Of a DNA stretch of 64,000 nucleotides, positions 21,165-32,097 are shown piece by piece. Each line of letters begins with the position of its first letter. Positions within the stretch are counted from its first letter, which is position 1. The notes under the pieces are model-generated. The model was not told where the DNA came from. It saw only the letters and a program-made list of their open reading frames with translations, and made no database searches. The translations under genes and the position numbers were made by a program. The DNA comes from Adiantum capillus-veneris (lineage: Eukaryota; Streptophyta; Polypodiopsida; Polypodiales; Pteridaceae), in the NCBI GenBank assembly GCA_014529385.2, contig CM043958.1, positions 92,784,435-92,848,434 on the forward strand, in the 5' to 3' direction.

Positions 21165-23210
21165 TGTGTGTGCGGTTGAGAATCAAAAAGAAATTAAGCC
21201 GATTGGAATGTGATAAGTTGTGCTTTTGTATGTGATTGTGTGCTTGGAAGTGTGCAAATCAAAGTGTTGCTATCAAGTTTTGATGTTTGATGTGTCTTTT
21301 CGAGAGGATTGACGTGGCTATAGAGAGGCATGTGTGTATTGTCAGATATGTTTCCCCTTGCCCCCCTTCCAATGTTAACATGGGCTCTTTTATGTGGATT
21401 GTAAGTGAATAAGAGAAATGCATCAAAGAGCCCACATTAATGCAAATTTTCAAGTGAAATCTACCTGATTCAGAGAGTCCACGTTAACATGGGTTGTTGC
21501 ATGCATTTATTTTATGCCTCAGCCTCTAGCTCATCCTCCCTTGCGACCTCCATACATTGTGTATTACACCATCTCGAATAGTGTGTGTACTCACTCCACC
21601 TCTTTGCCCTTCCTAGGCATTCAATTGTGCAAATATTTCACTCATATTCTACACAAGTGCATTCATATTGTTTGCAAGTGAGTTTTTTCTTTTAAACACA
21701 CTACTAGGCATTTATTTTGCAAGTTTCTCTTCTTACGATGTATGATGCAAAGTACATGAGTCGTGCATACCATGCAATGATTTTAGTGTGTCTTGAATAA
21801 TTATTTCAAACAAATATATTGATGATTTGATTATTAGCAAGGGCGGCTACATGGTGATAGAATCAATCCCCATTAAGTCTTGGAAGGTATGCACAAGGGT
21901 ACATAAGTACAAGGTGCATAAGCTACGACTTTCTACACAACGATGCTTATATGAAATTATGCATGAGGTTTCACACAAGGTTCCTGATTGGCATTTATTT
22001 TTCCTTATATCATCGTATGATTTTGATACGAACATCTTCTTTTGGGTATTTAATTTTCCTTTATGGACAAAAATAGATTCATTTATGATTGAGTTTCTAC
22101 ATTCCTATATGCATGCAATAGATGTATTTTCTACAATAGTAAACCAGCTAGGTGGTATTTATTTTGTCAATTCTTTATCATTTTATAGTCAAGCATTCCG
22201 TTGCTATGCTCTATGTTACATGCATGGCATGTATCTCCCTAAATGAGCGATTCAACAACTTACTGATTTAGTTGAGGACAAGGGTCTTTCACCATGACAA
22301 AAGTTTCTAAGCCATTACAATGGCTCAACCTATGAAAACCGGTCCTACAGTGGTCCTATAGGCTTAGGATGCTTTTGTACTGTTCATGTTACATTCATCG
22401 TAAACTATTTGTGGGACAAGGAGTGCATATATACTCATCTCACTTTCACCAATTGATGATTTCTTTGTGGAGTTCGCATCACATAGGATGTTCATTTATG
22501 TCAAAGATAGGCATATCTACAAAGTATGACAACAAAGGGAGCAGTTCACACTCTATGTTAATTTTATTATGCATGTTTTACAAAATCTTGAAAGCAAGAT
22601 TGGATTATGAATATCCCATGTCTGCAAGGGTAGATATCTTTTCTATGGCACTTATTATCAATCACAAGGGTGAGTAATACAATCTAAGAACTCATGGAAT
22701 TCACCTTAGCCATAAGAACACAAACTATATTTTGCAAAGAATATTGACACCGATGCTTGAGATATTGATATCAATGTATGATACATATTCTAGATGTGCG
22801 TACTCAAGAGTGTGACTTCTCATGGACTATGACACGAGCACCATATTTTTAAATGTGTCATGATGGATCCTATGATGTTGATCATTCTTGTTCTATGAGG
22901 ATCATTAAAGCACTCTCTTTTTAGACAAGTACACTACCATGTTATCTATTTGGATATAATGATGGTCTCATGATTACATAATTAGCAAGATAAGAAGAAT
23001 TATGGGTTAAAAGGTAGAACCAAGGGATGACTTGAGAGAACATTGATGTGGGAATGATTTTCCACTTTTTCTTTTTAAGATAAAAACTCTTCTCCGAGGG
23101 GGGAGTAGTGTGAGGGCAAGGGTCTTGGGTAGTGCTTCGAAAAGGGGCTATAAGCCCACATGTCATGGCAAGGAGACCTAAGATAGCAAAAGGTTGTATA
23201 GGTATTGAAT

Positions 23211-24790
23211 GTGTGGAGAGTTGGATGCTAGACTACCATTAGTCTTACAACTACTAGTAGTTTGAGGTCAAGGTTTAGGTACTTTTCATGAATCTTAAGC
23301 CTACATGAGGTGAAGGCTATCAATCTACTTATTTAATGAATACGGGCCTTAAACTACTATGCCACTAGCATTGGTGATAATATCAAAGGTTTGGTTGAAA
23401 CCTGATAGCTCTAAACAAGGAGCAATTGTGATATATTGCTTAAGTTTACCAAAATTTTCTTGGTGTTGCGGTTCCCAATTAATGTTCACCCATTTCTTTT
23501 GAAGGTCAATCAAGAGAAAATCACTCATGGCATAGTCCTTTAAAGGTTCTATACCAAGCTATGATTCCCAAGAAGCTCGCTTATATTAGACAGTTGTGTC
23601 CAATAATGACTTGAACTTTAACAAGGTTCACTAAGATTCCTTCTTGAGAAATTATTAATCCCAAGTATTCAATATTTGGAGAGAAGAAGGTACACTTGCT
23701 CGCCTTAGCTACAATTGGTGTTGTCAAAGAAGATGCAACATGTTCTTCAAGTAGACTTTGTATACTTCCTCATTCTTTGAGTAGACTAGAATATCGTCAA
23801 AGAAGACAAGAAAAAATTCATCTAAATAAGTGTTGAAAATATCTAGTATCAATCTTTTGAATGTAGTCGATGCATTACTTAGACCAAATAGCACCCCTTT
23901 AAATTCAGTATGGTGATATTGCATGTTAAAGGTTGTCTATGGGATATCTGCTTCCTTTATCCTTATTCGATAATATCCTGATATTATATCTATCTTTGAG
24001 AAGACCTTAGATTCATGCAATCTGTCCAACGGTCCATCAACGTGAGGTATAGAGTAGTTGTTCTTAACGGTTACCTAGTTCAGTCCTTTATAGTCAATGT
24101 AGAGTTGAAGAGTTTCATCGTTCTTATTTTGGAAGAGTACGGGTGCTCCCCAACTTGACTTTCTTGGTATAATGACTCCTTGCTCTAGAAGCTGAAAAAG
24201 ATGCTCCTTTAGTTCAATGGCCTCTACCAGGACTAGTTTGTAAGGTCTCTTTTATACGAGTTGACTTCCTAAGAGAATCTCTATCTCGTGGTCAATTTCT
24301 TGAGGAGGAAGAATAGAGGTGAACATGCTCATGTAGTTAAGAAGGTCTTGAATTGTTTGACTTTGGATCAACTTTATTCAATTTGACCAAAAATATTATT
24401 TCTCCAACCCCCATACCCTTGAGTAGGTGGTTTCTTTAACTTGTTTAATCCTTGGAATCCCATTCTTCCCTTCTTACTTCAACTAGTTGAGCATATTCAT
24501 CCCTAAAGGTCAAACTTCCTTGTCCACAATAGATATTGAATCTTGGATGACCAATCCATTCTCATCGTATGTCATAACTTGAAGGTTTCTAAAGAATGAT
24601 AAGGTAGAGTATCCCCCTATTTAAAAATCAAGAATGTCCATAGAATAATGAGATACCATAATTATTTTTCTATCCGATTCTATTATCGCATGTGTAGTTA
24701 GCTCTTGATTTAAGCCCAACTTTTAGAATCATTTTGGAGATATAAAGGAATGAGTACTATCACAATCAATGAGAAGATTGAAACCTTAAC
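23211..24790 (-). pseudogene. Ty3/gypsy G2: protease, reverse transcriptase, RNase H (decayed)
   Basis: Minus strand. A protease box LLIDCDSTHSFIS (about 24770-24725; usual form LIDSGSTHSFI) comes first. RT follows from about 24210: LLEQGVIIPRKSSWGAPVLF, then SIPHVDGPLDRL, KGVLFGLSNASTTFKRLI and FFDDILVYSKNEE (23924-23724; catalytic FFDD intact). The RT thumb KCTFFSPNIEYLGLIIS follows, then RNase H (FDIITNASGIVV about 23380, IHEKYLNLDLKLL about 23290). Stops interrupt it throughout. No LTR or integrase is visible. It abuts H4 at about 24800. Confidence 0.87.
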
Positions 24791-24804
24791 CTCAATGTGT
24801 GATA

Positions 24805-25472
24805 GGATTTTATACATACAAGGATACTTTGATCTCTACATACTTTCAGCCAAAAAGAATGCCAAAGCCCAATTCAGAGAGGATTCCACCAAGATTTTCT
24901 CCACAACGAGATGAGAGATGTCTTTGCTAGAACCACAAACTAGTTAGATTGGTGACTGGATCACAATGATTAAGACCATATCAAGTGGCTCAATGTGTCA
25001 AAACAAAGTACAATGGGTTAGAGGATCCATATGCTCAAGTTTTGAGAGCTTAACAATTAGAGGATTTTCATACATGATACGAGGGATTTGGGTTGACATT
25101 GGAAGGAACAGCCTTGTCTTGGTTACAACCATTGAATGCATATGATTTTCCAAACATAGCAATAATATTACACAAATTTGTAGAGGAGAATCAAGCACAA
25201 CACGGTGTCACATATCTATGCTTTCAAACAGAAAGAGAACGAGAGAGTGAAGAAAGCTTTGCTTCGCTTCAAACAATACAAAGAGAGACGTCATGTGAGA
25301 GAGTTACCACAAAATGAGAGATTATTGGTTCTCTTCATTGAGGGCTTGAGAAATGAGACTCTCAAAAAGGACCTACATTTGAAAGGATGCACGATGTTCG
25401 AGCAAGTCACTAGAGAATCTTTAATTCTAGCTGACAATTGTAAATCATACGGAGAGGTGATTGTAGATAATG
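24805..25472 (+). pseudogene. Gypsy-like gag fragment H4
   Basis: Collinear with H1 39050-39720. It reads through a KYNGLEDPYAQV block, GFGLTLEGTALSWLQPLN, VKKALLRFKQYKERRHVREL and LFIEGLRNETLKKDLHLKGC, a retrotransposon gag (capsid) domain. It starts mid-gene and ends near 25472, where PLE copy P0 begins. Two frames are used (25093-25317 and 25205-25486), so at least one frameshift is present. Confidence 0.8.
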
Positions 25473-25834
25473 CGACATATCATTAGAGAGAGATCTTTCA
25501 AGGGATTCCTTGCCATTTGTGCCCTTTTCTTCCAAAGGCTCAAAGCAAGAGGATAAGCTCTTCGTCAAACCTGTTTTTCCCTTATCTCTTACAAAGACAG
25601 AGACTTTCTCTTAATTAAGAAACACAAAACTGAAAACTCCCCCTCTATGGTCAAAACTCATTTTTCACCCTTTATGCACAACCTTAATCTCTCTCGTGCC
25701 TTGATTAAACCTCTCACGCTCTAGCTTAACACCACACCCAAACTATCCCACCTCTGCAAACCCCTTGTTTTTTTGGCTCAATGCACCCAATGTCAAAAAG
25801 TTGCTAACCTCAAATTCTCGCCTACACCACCACC

Positions 25835-25835
<1 letters not shown>

Positions 25836-25868
<33 letters not shown>
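25836..25868. repeat. Poly(C) run, 33 bp
   Basis: Uninterrupted cytosines in the P0-only segment. Length may be affected by sequencing or assembly. Confidence 0.9.
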
Positions 25869-25870
<2 letters not shown>

Positions 25871-26213
25871 TCCTCCTTTTTTGAACCTCCTCTAGTGTAG
25901 ATACATTTTTTATTTTTTTTAAATCTTGTCCCTTTCCCCTTTTTTTGGAGCCTCTCTTAAATGATCTTCCCCCCATTTTGTGCACTTTGTGCCTTGATCC
26001 TTCCTTTTAGCCTCTCTTATCCTGATGTTACCCACCAAATAGTACACTCTGTACCAAAAATTGCTGGTATTTACTTCTTTGTACCAAAAGATACCAAGTA
26101 TTACTTCTTGGTGCCAAAAAAAAAAACCTCTATCTTCTTCTTAATCCTCACTCTGTACCCACCTTGGGTTTGTAACCCTCAACCCTTATTTATAACCCCC
26201 TACTCCTTGCAAC

Positions 26214-26266
26214 GAAATTAACATTACGAATGAGCTTTATACATCAAAATGCGTTTAGTGTTAATT
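26214..26266 (+). ncRNA. Degenerate hammerhead-ribozyme-like motif in P0
   Basis: Same position in the tail as the motifs in P1 and P2. Stem I (CATTA with TAGTG, one wobble pair) is retained. The conserved CTGATGA is CGAATGA and the GAAA box is altered, so this copy should be inactive. Confidence 0.55.
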
Positions 26267-26279
26267 CATTGTCTTTGAA

Positions 26280-26303
26280 CCCCCCCCCCCCCCCCCCCCC
26301 CCC
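26280..26303. repeat. Poly(C) run, 24 bp, in PLE tail
   Basis: Lies 15-20 bp after the ribozyme-like motif. P1 and P2 have shorter C-rich runs at the same place (about 31794-31808 and 52062-52069). Confidence 0.9.
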
Positions 26304-26391
26304 AAACAAAAAACCATACTTCTCCCTTCTCATTGTTTTTCCACTTCTTGGTGAGTATCTCTCACTTAAACTTTTACAATGCATTGATTTT

Positions 26392-28440
26392 GTGGCGCTT
26401 ATGCCATAGATGTTATAGCGTAGCACTTGCCACTAGCCGTTTTACCCTTCCTTCTCCCTTTGCACCCCTCCTTGTCCCTTTTCCATAAGTTTTATTCACT
26501 CTTTCTTCATATGCCTTGTTATTTGGATCCCTTTCCACCCCTCCCCGTCCCTTTTCCATAAGTTCTATTCGCTCTATCTTCATGGTATGCCTTGGTATTT
26601 TGATGCCTTGATTTTTGTGAAGCCCGAGTGTTCTATTATAGCCTTTCTTTACCCTTTCTCATTTCTTTATTAAGGACACTTGCACGTGTTCCCTCCCGTT
26701 TGTTTGTCTTTGTCCTCTCTCCTTTTCCCTTGTTTACCTTACCCTGCACTCCAGACTCTGCCATCACGCTTCCTTTATTCCGTTTCCTCTGTACATTTTC
26801 CCCCGCTTACCTCTGCCCTGCGCTCTAACCTTCACCATCATGCTACCTTCAATCCTTTTCCTCTGCACATTTCCACTCAGAGCTCTCCATATCCTTCAGC
26901 TAATCTCTCCTCTTCCTGGCGTCGTTTACTGCTTACCTTTCGATAATCATTTACACACTTCTCTTCTATGTTGCACTTCTCTAATAAGCTCCGATTGTAA
27001 ACTCTCGGTTCCACGTGTGCACTAGACTGCACCCAGTCTTAGCCTGGAACTTGATGAATCTCCAGCTCACTGATGCAAAAATCAAGACCACGCAAGCAGC
27101 AATGACCTTGGCCCAACAACTCTGACTAGCACACCTTAGCGTAGATTCACCATGCGGGCCTGTCTTAGCACCCTACTACCCCTTGTTATAGTGCATGCAC
27201 CTCTTGATCTGAGCCTTGCACTATTGTTCAATGGTTGTTGACAGAGTCAAACAATGGCAAGATATGCCTCAAGCCTTCTGCAGCTAAGGTAGGTCTCCAT
27301 TCAACTTCGTAGTCATACAAAGGTATGTGATGCCTCAAAGACTACCACAACTAAGGGAGGCATCCGCTCAACATCACGCATAGTACTCATTAACTTTCAC
27401 CTCAATCCTTCAATAATGACAATAGCCGTTCACCCCAAGCCTTCAACAAAGACAAGAGCCATCCACTTGTTTTGATATCTCGTCGTGCCTTCAACAAAGA
27501 CAAGAGCCATTCACCATGTTCAATATCTCAGGAATAATGGCTTCACATTAGGCTTGCAGGACCTTCCCATTGCCTACCATAACTTGCAATACCTTCCCAC
27601 TCCCACCTCCAATGCCTAGTGCTGACTAAAGCTCGGAGGACTCTCTTGGTGTCGTCTACAACTTCTAATACGACAACCCCTTATTTTTTGGCTGCAAAAT
27701 TCCAGCAGTCTTTTACCTGTTTGCAGCATACTTGAAACCTCCTTGTTCTCATAAGTTTTTCCTTCTAGCAATCTTTCACCAACTGGAAGCCTACCCACAA
27801 CCTCCTTGTTCTCATAAGTTTTTTTCTTTTATCTTTCTATTGCTTAGCATCTGCCACAACATACACTTCCACTTACTCTAAATTTTTCACCATGAGTAAG
27901 GTCGAAAGCTTTTGTCCACTTTTCAAAATCCATGCTAGAATAGTACCTTTTAGAATGTTGCAATGGCTACTGGTCTACAGATTTCTATCATGTATTTTTT
28001 AACCTACTAGTCCTCAAGCACAGTGGCTACTAAAGTTGCCAAGGACATCCATCATGTCCTTGGCTACTAAAGTTTCCAAGGACATCCATCATGAGTTGCA
28101 ATTAATGTTTCAATTTGGTGTGGGCCAACAACCTCCCCCGTGTACCTACCAACACCATTTCAGCATGGAATCCTCTTCCACCCCTGCCCTTTAAAGTAAT
28201 CCCACACCTTCCTTTGGAACCTCCCCTTTCCTCCAAACATCTAACTTTGCAACCGTTTTCTCCTCCAACGGCTCTAGCTTTTCCACCGTCAGCTGCCCTT
28301 CCCCAAAGAGCTCTTTTGCCTTTCTTGCATTGGCCTTTTCCGCATCAACATCCTCTTCATCAACTTTTCCCACCACCCTTCGGGGATTCATTTCGGCTTC
28401 CACCCTCTCACCAACCCCTTTGCACTTATCACCCAACCTA
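26392..28440. other. PLE P1 upstream non-coding region with short tandem repeats
   Basis: Pyrimidine-rich, with no credible ORF. CCCTTTTCCATAAGTT is duplicated with a ~75-bp period (about 26475-26620). CTTCAACAAAGACAAGAGCC repeats near 27445-27510, and CTCCTTGTTCTCATAAGTTT repeats near 27740 and 27800. It could hold the PLE promoter. The upstream end of P1 is not defined. Confidence 0.5.
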
Positions 28441-28445
28441 GCACT

Positions 28446-29422
28446 TTGAATCCCTCTTCTTCCTCTAAAAAAACCCTCTTCAGCATGGAAGAATTTCAAG
28501 GACTCACGGCAACCCTCCCTGTGGAGGAATCCGATTTCTCCCCTCCCTCCTTGAAAGGTGCCAAAAGCTATGGTGCACTCAGCGGCCTTACCTTCAAAGG
28601 GGAGTGCTCCCCAATCCTCCCCCCATTGCTCCTTTCTTTTTTGGTGCTTTTTCCTCCTCGTTCGTCACTACCCACTCCCCTTTTTGCTCCAACGACTCTT
28701 CCCTTAATCTTATCCCCCCCACTTCCCCCCCCCCCCACTCTCCCTACCTTCACTAAGCCTCAAGAGTTTGACAAAATTTTATCGTGTTCCCTACAAGATT
28801 TCAAGACTATTAATTAGAAGTTTTCTAAAGACAAATCTCACCTCCAAAACCTCCGTGCTAACACTAAAGCCCCTAGTAGCCTTTGCATGAAACCACCACG
28901 CCTTGTTTTGGAAGACTCCAATGCCCAAGCCCTTCTCAATGCCAAGTTTGTTAGCCTTAACATACAATACCAACTTGATTGCTCTGTCATTTATATACAA
29001 GCCAAAGCTCTACTTGTAGACAAACTCCAAAAATGTATTGACTTCTTCCATGATGTGGTAGAAGAATGTTTAAAGGATCTTGTCAAAAAACACTCACCCA
29101 TATCCTTCCCTAGAGAAACACGAAGCATGGGCCAAACAACTTGATTTGTGGAAAATTTATTCTCTCTTGGAGTTAGACTCTTTTGTACAAAACTCCATCT
29201 TACAAGCACATTTGACTACCTCCATTGAAGCATTGGCTCACAGTGCAAAAAAGAGATCCCCAAGAGAACCTCTTTGCCAAAGCAATGGCATTACCCAAAG
29301 AATACATAGTGAATGAGCTTGTTCAACATGAGGTCACCACTCAAATGAGAAAACTCTTCTCCCAAAAGACACCTTTGAACAAATATACAACCCTTCCTCT
29401 AAAAACCCTTTGCTTTCAATAA
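28446..29422 (+). pseudogene. PLE P1 N-terminal coding remnant
   Basis: Pieces in shifting frames: an N-terminal Ser/Pro-rich part (28446-28817), a helical Leu/Lys-rich part (28887-29144; ALLVDKLQKCIDFFHDVVEE) and a further helical part (29080-29422; LLELDSFVQNSILQAHLTTS, MALPKEYIVNELVQHEVTTQ). It lies upstream of and in the same orientation as the RT. PLEs often have such an N-terminal or ORF1-like region, but I recognise no specific domain. Confidence 0.5.
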
Positions 29423-29949
29423 CTCCTCTCCTTCACAACTTCCATCTTCCCTTGCTAAAACCTTTGGAAAATATCATTGCCAACCTTTCAAAAAACCTAA
29501 AAATGCCGCCTCCTCTCCCTCACCCTCCATCACCTTGCTTGGTAAAACCCCCCTCTCTGTGGGCCTTCTTCCCCCACACATTCCTCATTTGCTCAAATCT
29601 CCCAAATATCCCCTTAATACCCTTCCATGTTCTAGCCACCCCTCTCCCACCCTTTTTCCCCTTCCCCCTAATCCTCCCCATCTCCCTTCCAACTTTCCTA
29701 AAAGACCCAAATATTCAAAAAACCTACAATGGAGGAGAAAGTAGGTGTTGAGCACCCTACTTCGTGGGTCCATTTGCTCTTCTCTAGACCCCCCCCTTTC
29801 TTCACTTCTTTGGACCCCTCCTCCGTTTTCAACAACTAACCTCCCCACTACACCCCACAATCTACTCCTTCCCCTTATGGTGTTGTTAAAAGAAGATTCA
29901 AGTTTTGGCTTCCTCTTACTAACCCTTCTCTTTTAAGATTATAATTCTA

Positions 29950-31500
29950 GGAAATCAATCGATATATGAGTTAGAAAACAAGGTCACAACCAAGCTTGCC
30001 ACAACCTTTCTAATCGTGCTCTCTCTCATTGTCAAAATAAGCTTCTTAGTTTAGGCCTTAAGTATATCCCTCCCCTCCTATTCTCTCCTCTTTGTTACAC
30101 GCTTTTTTTCTAGCTTGGAAAGAAGCTACCAACTCAAGCTCTTTTTTAAAGAAGTCACCCCACCCTCAACTCCCTTCTCCCTCCCCAATGCCTCTTAGTA
30201 CCCCCTTGCTCCCTCGCTTAACGTCAAAAATGTTTTCTTTGCAACTAAACACCCTTTGGAAAACCTCCCCCTCTTCTTCTCACTTCTCGCACCCTTTCTT
30301 TCTAAAGAAAGCCCTCCTTTCCTTAAAAAACAATCCTTCCATTATCATTAATCCAGTTGTGAAAAAAATTTAGGAGCCATCATCTTATCCAAATCCTAGT
30401 ATGTAGAGGAAGCCTCTAAACATCTACTAGATTCCTCTACCTACACCCCCATCGCTTTAGCTCCCCTCTCCTTTTTCTCTTCTCTTCTCTCCTCCATTCT
30501 TGCCAATTGTTCTCTTCTTTCTTCTAAGGACCGGGATTTCATCCTTAGGCCTCCTTCTTCTGAACCCATGCCTTGTCCCATTAATTTTGCTTCCTAAAAT
30601 CCACAAACCCTCTTCAGTAGGACGCCCCATTTTCTCTTACAAGGAATATGTTCTCGAACATGATTCTCTTTGGTTCCACATCCAGCTTCTCCCTATCCTT
30701 CTTACAAAGAAGAAACACCTTAAGGACTCTTTTTCACTAGTCAATAATATCTCCTCTCTTGTCTTTGCTTCCAGTATCCTTCTCTTCACCTTTGATGTTA
30801 AGTCATTATACCCTAGAATTCCCATTCAAGAAGGTTTGTTTGCCCTCTCTCACTCTATCCAACACAATTTTCCCTCCCCCAAAATGAGTCTCATCCTCTC
30901 CTTGGCCTCTCTTGTCCTTAACCACCACTACATCTCCTTCCAAGGGAATTGTTGGCACCAAATTAAAGGTACTACCATGGGTTCTAATTTTGTTTTCGTC
31001 TATGCTTTCCTCTTTCTTTTGTCACTTAGAGGATAGTATCAAACTTCCCTCCCACCCCTCTCTCCTCTATTTTAAAAGATTCATTGACGAGCCTTTGGCA
31101 TTTGGCATGGATCCCTTCTAGATCTTGAAAAAAGCCTCAAGCTTTATGGATCACCACTCCAAAATCATATCAAAATTTCTCCTGTCATTTCTTACATAGA
31201 AGTTTCCATCCTTGACATTCATTCCTTCAAAGAACCCTCCTTTTCTCGTTTAGAGATTCTCGAGTCTCACTGCTGCTATCAAAAAAGTCTTAGCTCTTAC
31301 AACTACATTCCCTGGCAATCTTGGCACCCCACCCACCAAAAGGTCGTTTTTATCAGTTCTAAACTTGAAAGATATCTCATAAGAGAGAGCTCTTTGGAGG
31401 GCTTCCTTGCCATTCGTGCCCTTTTCCTCCAAAAGCTTAGAGCAAGAGGATACCCCCAAGCTCTTCTTCAAACATGTTTTTCCCTTATCTCTTAGAAAGA
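29950..31500 (+). pseudogene. PLE P1 reverse transcriptase (frameshifted)
   Basis: Characteristic PLE blocks in order: NLSNRALSHCQNKLLSLGLK (30004-30066), a DKG-like block (NPSIIINPVVKKN, about 30330), PKIHKPSSVGRPIFSYKEYV, FTFDVKSLYPRIPIQEG (about 30790), ISFQGNCWHQIKGTTMGSNF (about 30930), and FIDEP (31080) where an intact copy has FIDD. Then SYNYIPWQSWHPTH and RLRARGYPQALLQTCFSLIS in matching frames. The second catalytic aspartate is lost and the frame shifts there. No GIY-YIG endonuclease follows. Confidence 0.83.
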
Positions 31501-31731
31501 CAGAGACTCTCTCTTAATTAAGAAACCCAAAACTAAACACTCCCTCTTTGTGGTCAAAAATCATTTTTCACCCTTTACTCTCGCAACCTTAATCTCTCTC
31601 CTACCTTGATTAAATCTCTCACGCTCCAGCTTGACACCACACCGGAAACCCCTCTATCCTCCTCTTAGTCCTCACTTTGTATCCACCTTGGGTTTGTAAC
31701 CCTCATTTATAACCCCCCACTCCTTGCAAAA

Positions 31732-31784
31732 GAATAAACACTACTGATGAGCTTTATATAGCAAAATGCGTTTAGTGCTAATTC
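31732..31784 (+). ncRNA. Hammerhead-ribozyme-like motif in PLE P1
   Basis: The core CTGATGA is at 31744-31750. Stem II is GCT/AGC (31751-31753 with 31760-31762) closed by a TTATAT loop. Then AAAA (canonical GAAA), a very short stem III (ATGCGT) and the predicted cleavage site after T31772. Stem I is perfect, CACTA (31739-31743) with TAGTG (31773-31777), and extends past an internal loop to GAAT/ATTC. This is the layout of a type I hammerhead with a minimal stem III, a form reported in Penelope-like elements. The G12 to A change suggests weak or no activity in this copy. Confidence 0.72.
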
Positions 31785-31870
31785 ATTGTCTTCCCCACCG
31801 CCCCCCCAACAAAAAACCATATTTCTCTCTTCTCACCATTTTTTTAGTTCTTGTGAGTATTGCTCACTTA

Positions 31871-32097
31871 TGTTAGAATTAGGGTTGCAGAGAAATGCAC
31901 ACATCTTGGAGAAGACGAAGGAAGCTCAAGGCACACAATAGAGAGTGTGTTACTTAGTGTGCAATGGAAAGATAGATAGCCCTAGAGTGATGGGCGTATA
32001 TACAATGCTCGGGGGAAAACACCTCCTAAAGAGGGAAAAAATGCCCCGGCGGTCCTAGTGTGTTCACACACATCACTACCACATGTATATGGTAACA
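31871..32097 (-). repeat. Shared 3' LTR of the C/E compound
   Basis: 227 bp, ends TGTTAG...GTAACA. It is followed inward by the purine tract. It borders the PLE target on its left, so in position it is E's 3' LTR, probably recombined with C's 3' LTR. Confidence 0.88.

Larger units (their letters stand above)
19013..23210. other. Unassigned intergenic stretch
   Basis: No domain or LTR was recognised across 4.2 kb. It contains palindromic repeat units, an 83-92-bp tandem duplication and a (GA)26 run. Plus-strand open frames at 21827-22246 (139 codons) and 22369-22677 (102 codons) are the longest and resemble no family I know. They lack a clear upstream context and are probably chance or ancient decayed sequence. 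Confidence 0.5.
25473..26391 (+). mobile_element. Penelope-like element copy P0, 5'-truncated 3' part
   Basis: From about 25476 it aligns with the end of the P1 and P2 reverse transcriptase (region encoding FLAI.ALFFQRL.ARG) and then with their shared tail to GCATTGATTTTG at 26391. About 370 bp (25745-26130) between the RT end and the tail is absent from P1 and P2. That stretch begins with a short open frame containing CTQC and includes a C33 run. With P1 downstream in the same orientation, P0 may be the upstream partial copy ('pseudo-LTR') typical of tandem PLEs. Confidence 0.75.
26392..31870 (+). mobile_element. Penelope-like element P1 (tail continues at 38460-38486)
   Basis: The longest PLE copy: 5' non-coding region (26392-28440), N-terminal coding remnants (28446-29422), RT (about 29950-31500) and 3' tail with ribozyme-like motif (31732-31784). 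The tail is cut at CTCACTTA (31870) by the copia C/E compound and resumes at 38460. The distance between the P0 and P1 ribozyme-like motifs is about 5.5 kb, plausible for a full PLE unit. Many frameshifts make it inactive. Confidence 0.78.

Noticed and set aside
21827-22677. Two plus-strand ORFs of 139 and 102 codons as a possible host gene
   Set aside because: No domain, no splice or promoter logic visible, low-complexity aromatic-rich composition; left as unassigned.
26041-26125. GIY-like peptide (IAGIYFF) as an endonuclease trace
   Set aside because: It arises from a simple TACCAAAA-type repeat and lacks the rest of the GIY-YIG motif.
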